Shown here one piece after another: positions 62,498-64,000 of a stretch of 64,000 bases of DNA. Under the pieces are notes generated by a model. That model had not been told where the DNA came from. It did no database searches and worked only from the letters and a program-made list of their open reading frames with translations. Origin of the DNA: Mesorhizobium wenxiniae (GTDB lineage: Bacteria > Pseudomonadota > Alphaproteobacteria > Rhizobiales > Rhizobiaceae). The position numbers were made by a program, and so were the translations under genes. Where the stretch lies: contig NZ_NPKH01000030.1 of NCBI RefSeq assembly GCF_002284535.1, positions 62,001-126,000 of the forward strand, written 5' to 3'. Position 1 is the stretch's first letter; the number at the start of each line of letters is the position of its first letter.

Positions 62498-62946
62498 CCC
62501 TTCAGCGTGGTGAGATAGGCGCCGATATCGAGGATATCGTCGCCGCTCAGGATCGGCTTGCTGCGCCAGACGGTGGCGACACGCCGGCCTTGCTCATCCT
62601 CGACCCGATAGTAGGAAGGCATGATCGTGTTCGGCACGAGCCGCTTCATGTCGACCACGCGCAGCCGGATCTGGCCTTCCGATAGCCTTGCCCCGACGCC
62701 GGTCAGGTCGGGCGCCAGCGTGCCGTGCAGATGCGCGTCGGGAAACGGCCCGCTGTGGCAGAGCGTGCAGAGGCTGCGCTGCCGGTCCGAGATCAGCGCG
62801 GCGCCGCGCGCCGGATCGCCCTTGCCGCCGACCAGAGGCTCCATGATCGCATCGCCGGTTACGGCATAGGATCCCACCTCCTCGCCGGCACCGGGCGAGG
62901 CTGCAAGCAGCAAACCCTTAAGAGCGAGGCAAGCCATCCTCGTCAT
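62494..62946 (-). CDS. soxX: Sulfur oxidation c-type cytochrome SoxX
   Basis: 150 residues with a short signal peptide (about 1-21). The c-haem motif is CTLCH near residue 61, and the distal Met is in PNTIMPSYYRVE. LSGDDILDIGAYLTTLKG is a typical SoxX end. It pairs with SoxA to make the SoxAX cytochrome. The ATG overlaps the stop of the flavoprotein gene (ATGA at 62943). Confidence 0.94.
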   Translation of the reverse strand: MTRMACLALKGLLLAASPGAGEEVGSYAVTGDAIMEPLVGGKGDPARGAALISDRQRSLCTLCHSGPFPDAHLHGTLAPDLTGVGARLSEGQIRLRVVDMKRLVPNTIMPSYYRVEDEQGRRVATVWRSKPILSGDDILDIGAYLTTLKG

Positions 62947-64000
62947 CCGAACACTTCACTGGTGATCGTCCGGAACCAGTCCTCCGCATAGGCCGCCTCC
63001 AGTTCGCGGACGGAAAGCGGCGCTTCGAGCGGGCTGGTGCCGCCCGCACCTTCCACCTCGGCAAGCAGGCCGTCGCGCGGCTGGTAGACGCCGGCGATGG
63101 AGATGCCGTAGCCGGGCGCGACCAGGCTGTAGCAGGTGTTGATGAGCTTCGGCTGCGCCGGCTGCCGCTCCCTGACCAGGGCGGCTACCGCCGCAGCGCA
63201 GGCTTTTGCCTGGGCGTTGGCGCTGAAGGCGGATTTCGGCATCGCTCCGCCGATCGCCGCGTCGCCGATGACGTGGATCCCCGGCTGCAGGCGGGACTCA
63301 AGGTGACCGGGTCCATCGGGCACCAGCCCGTCTGATCCGCGACACCGGCCGACTGCGCGATCCTGCCCGCGCGCTGCGGCGGGATCACGTTGGCGAGATT
63401 GCCGAACTCGGTCACCAGCGTCCTTGTCGCCGGGTCGACTTCCGTCACCCTGCCGCCCGAGGACAGCGGCACCCATTCGATCAAGCCGGGATAGAGCTCT
63501 CGCCAGGCCGCTTCGAACAGCCGCTGCTTCGAAAAGGCGTCCTTGGCGTCGAGGATGATCAGCTTGGAGCGTGGCTTGCTGGTCTTGAGGTAATGCGCGA
63601 TCAGGCTTGCCCGCTCGTAGGGACCGGGCGGGCAGCGGAACGGATTGGCTGGCGCGAAGAGGATGATGACCCCACCGTCCGGCATCGCCGCCAGCTGGTC
63701 GCGCGGCAGCAGCGTCTGTGGCCCCGCCTTCCAGGCATGCGGCATGATCTCCGCCGCCGCCTCGTCGTAGCCCGGCAACGCGTCGAAGCGCAGGTCGACG
63801 CCGGGCGCCAGCACCAGCCGGACGTAGCCGATGTCTGTACCGTCATCCAGCCGAACGCGCCGGCGCTCGGCATCGACGGCGACAGCGCGCCTGCGGATGA
63901 GCCCGATGTCGCCGAACTGATCGTAGCTGAAGGTCTGCGCCTCGATGTCGCGCAGCCCTGTAAGCACGGCATTGCTGAACGGACAGGCCAGATAGGCGGT
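62943..64000 (-). pseudogene. soxF: Flavocytochrome c sulfide dehydrogenase flavoprotein (soxF-like), frameshifted; 5' end outside window
   Basis: From the window edge the minus strand reads YLACPFSNAVLTGLRDIEAQ, whose Cys fits the covalent FAD site, then RLVLAPGVDLRFDALPGYDE and FRCPPGPYERASLIAHYLK. This frame continues to GWCPMDPVT at about 63300 and then goes wrong. One frame over, ESRLQPGIHVIGDAAIGGAM, PKSAFSANAQAKACAAAV and the true C-terminus follow to 62943. One missing base near 63300 (ACCTTGAGT where ACCTTCGAGT is expected) explains it. It should oxidise sulfide or feed electrons to a c-type cytochrome. Either a real single-base loss or a sequencing error; the rest of the gene looks healthy. 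Confidence 0.85.

Overview
The window looks like an accessory catabolic region of a high-GC alphaproteobacterium, most likely of the Hyphomicrobiales (rhizobia, Mesorhizobium/Phyllobacterium relatives). I infer this from the GC-rich codon use, the many GntR-, LacI-, LysR- and Lrp-controlled ABC importers, the kinase-fold ThrB and the sox genes. No rRNA, intact tRNA, CRISPR array, transposase or phage gene was recognised.

Layout. 1-2754: amino-acid ABC importer pieces diverging from a GntR regulator across a duplicated operator, then a broken proC-like gene. 2786-6234: a kinase/class III aminotransferase fusion with a LysR regulator. 6489-11460: GntR, an amino-acid importer without its ATPase, a gamma-glutamyltransferase and a cut isochorismatase gene. 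11461-12950: decayed sequence with one small secreted-protein gene carrying a stop in its signal peptide. 12951-20373: a LacI regulator diverging from a sugar ABC importer, a Gfo/Idh/MocA dehydrogenase, a mini-RpiR protein and a TIM-barrel isomerase. 20374-21760: gene-free, with the 3' half of a tRNA-Arg gene, a possible integration scar. 21761-25056: HAD hydrolase, kinase and class III aminotransferase, which is the split form of the fusion at 2786. 25153-31233: ALDH, decayed FAD oxidase, D-threonine-aldolase-like enzyme and GNAT, diverging from an ornithine-cyclodeaminase-family gene. 31359-33757: an FAD oxidase among lysR, ggt and ndh relics. 33940-45361: nine co-directional genes (peptide-type ABC importer, FAD oxidase, thrC, thrB, kbl, tdh). 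45362-52420: FAD oxidase, tartrate-dehydrogenase-like enzyme, Lrp, aminotransferase, GNAT and a second HAD. 52532-58809: ALDH, second tartrate-dehydrogenase-like enzyme, cupin, 2-hydroxyacid dehydrogenase and M20 deacylase, diverging from a third GNAT. 58911-60796: an ABC ATPase relic, a small orphan protein and a cupin. 60934-64000: soxA, soxZ, soxY, soxX and a frameshifted flavocytochrome c (soxF-like) gene running off the window.

Theme. The same enzyme families recur: three FAD amine/amino-acid oxidases plus two relics, three two-domain GNATs, two type II HADs, three class III aminotransferase domains, two ALDHs and two tartrate-dehydrogenase-like enzymes. Together they suggest uptake and stepwise breakdown of hydroxylated or N-substituted amino compounds. 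The two most notable units are the kinase/phospho-lyase-like pair, present once fused and once split, and the importer-oxidase-thrC-thrB-kbl-tdh unit, which on paper turns homoserine through threonine into glycine and acetyl-CoA. At least ten broken genes or fragments lie between the intact operons, as expected for an island assembled by transfer and now eroding.
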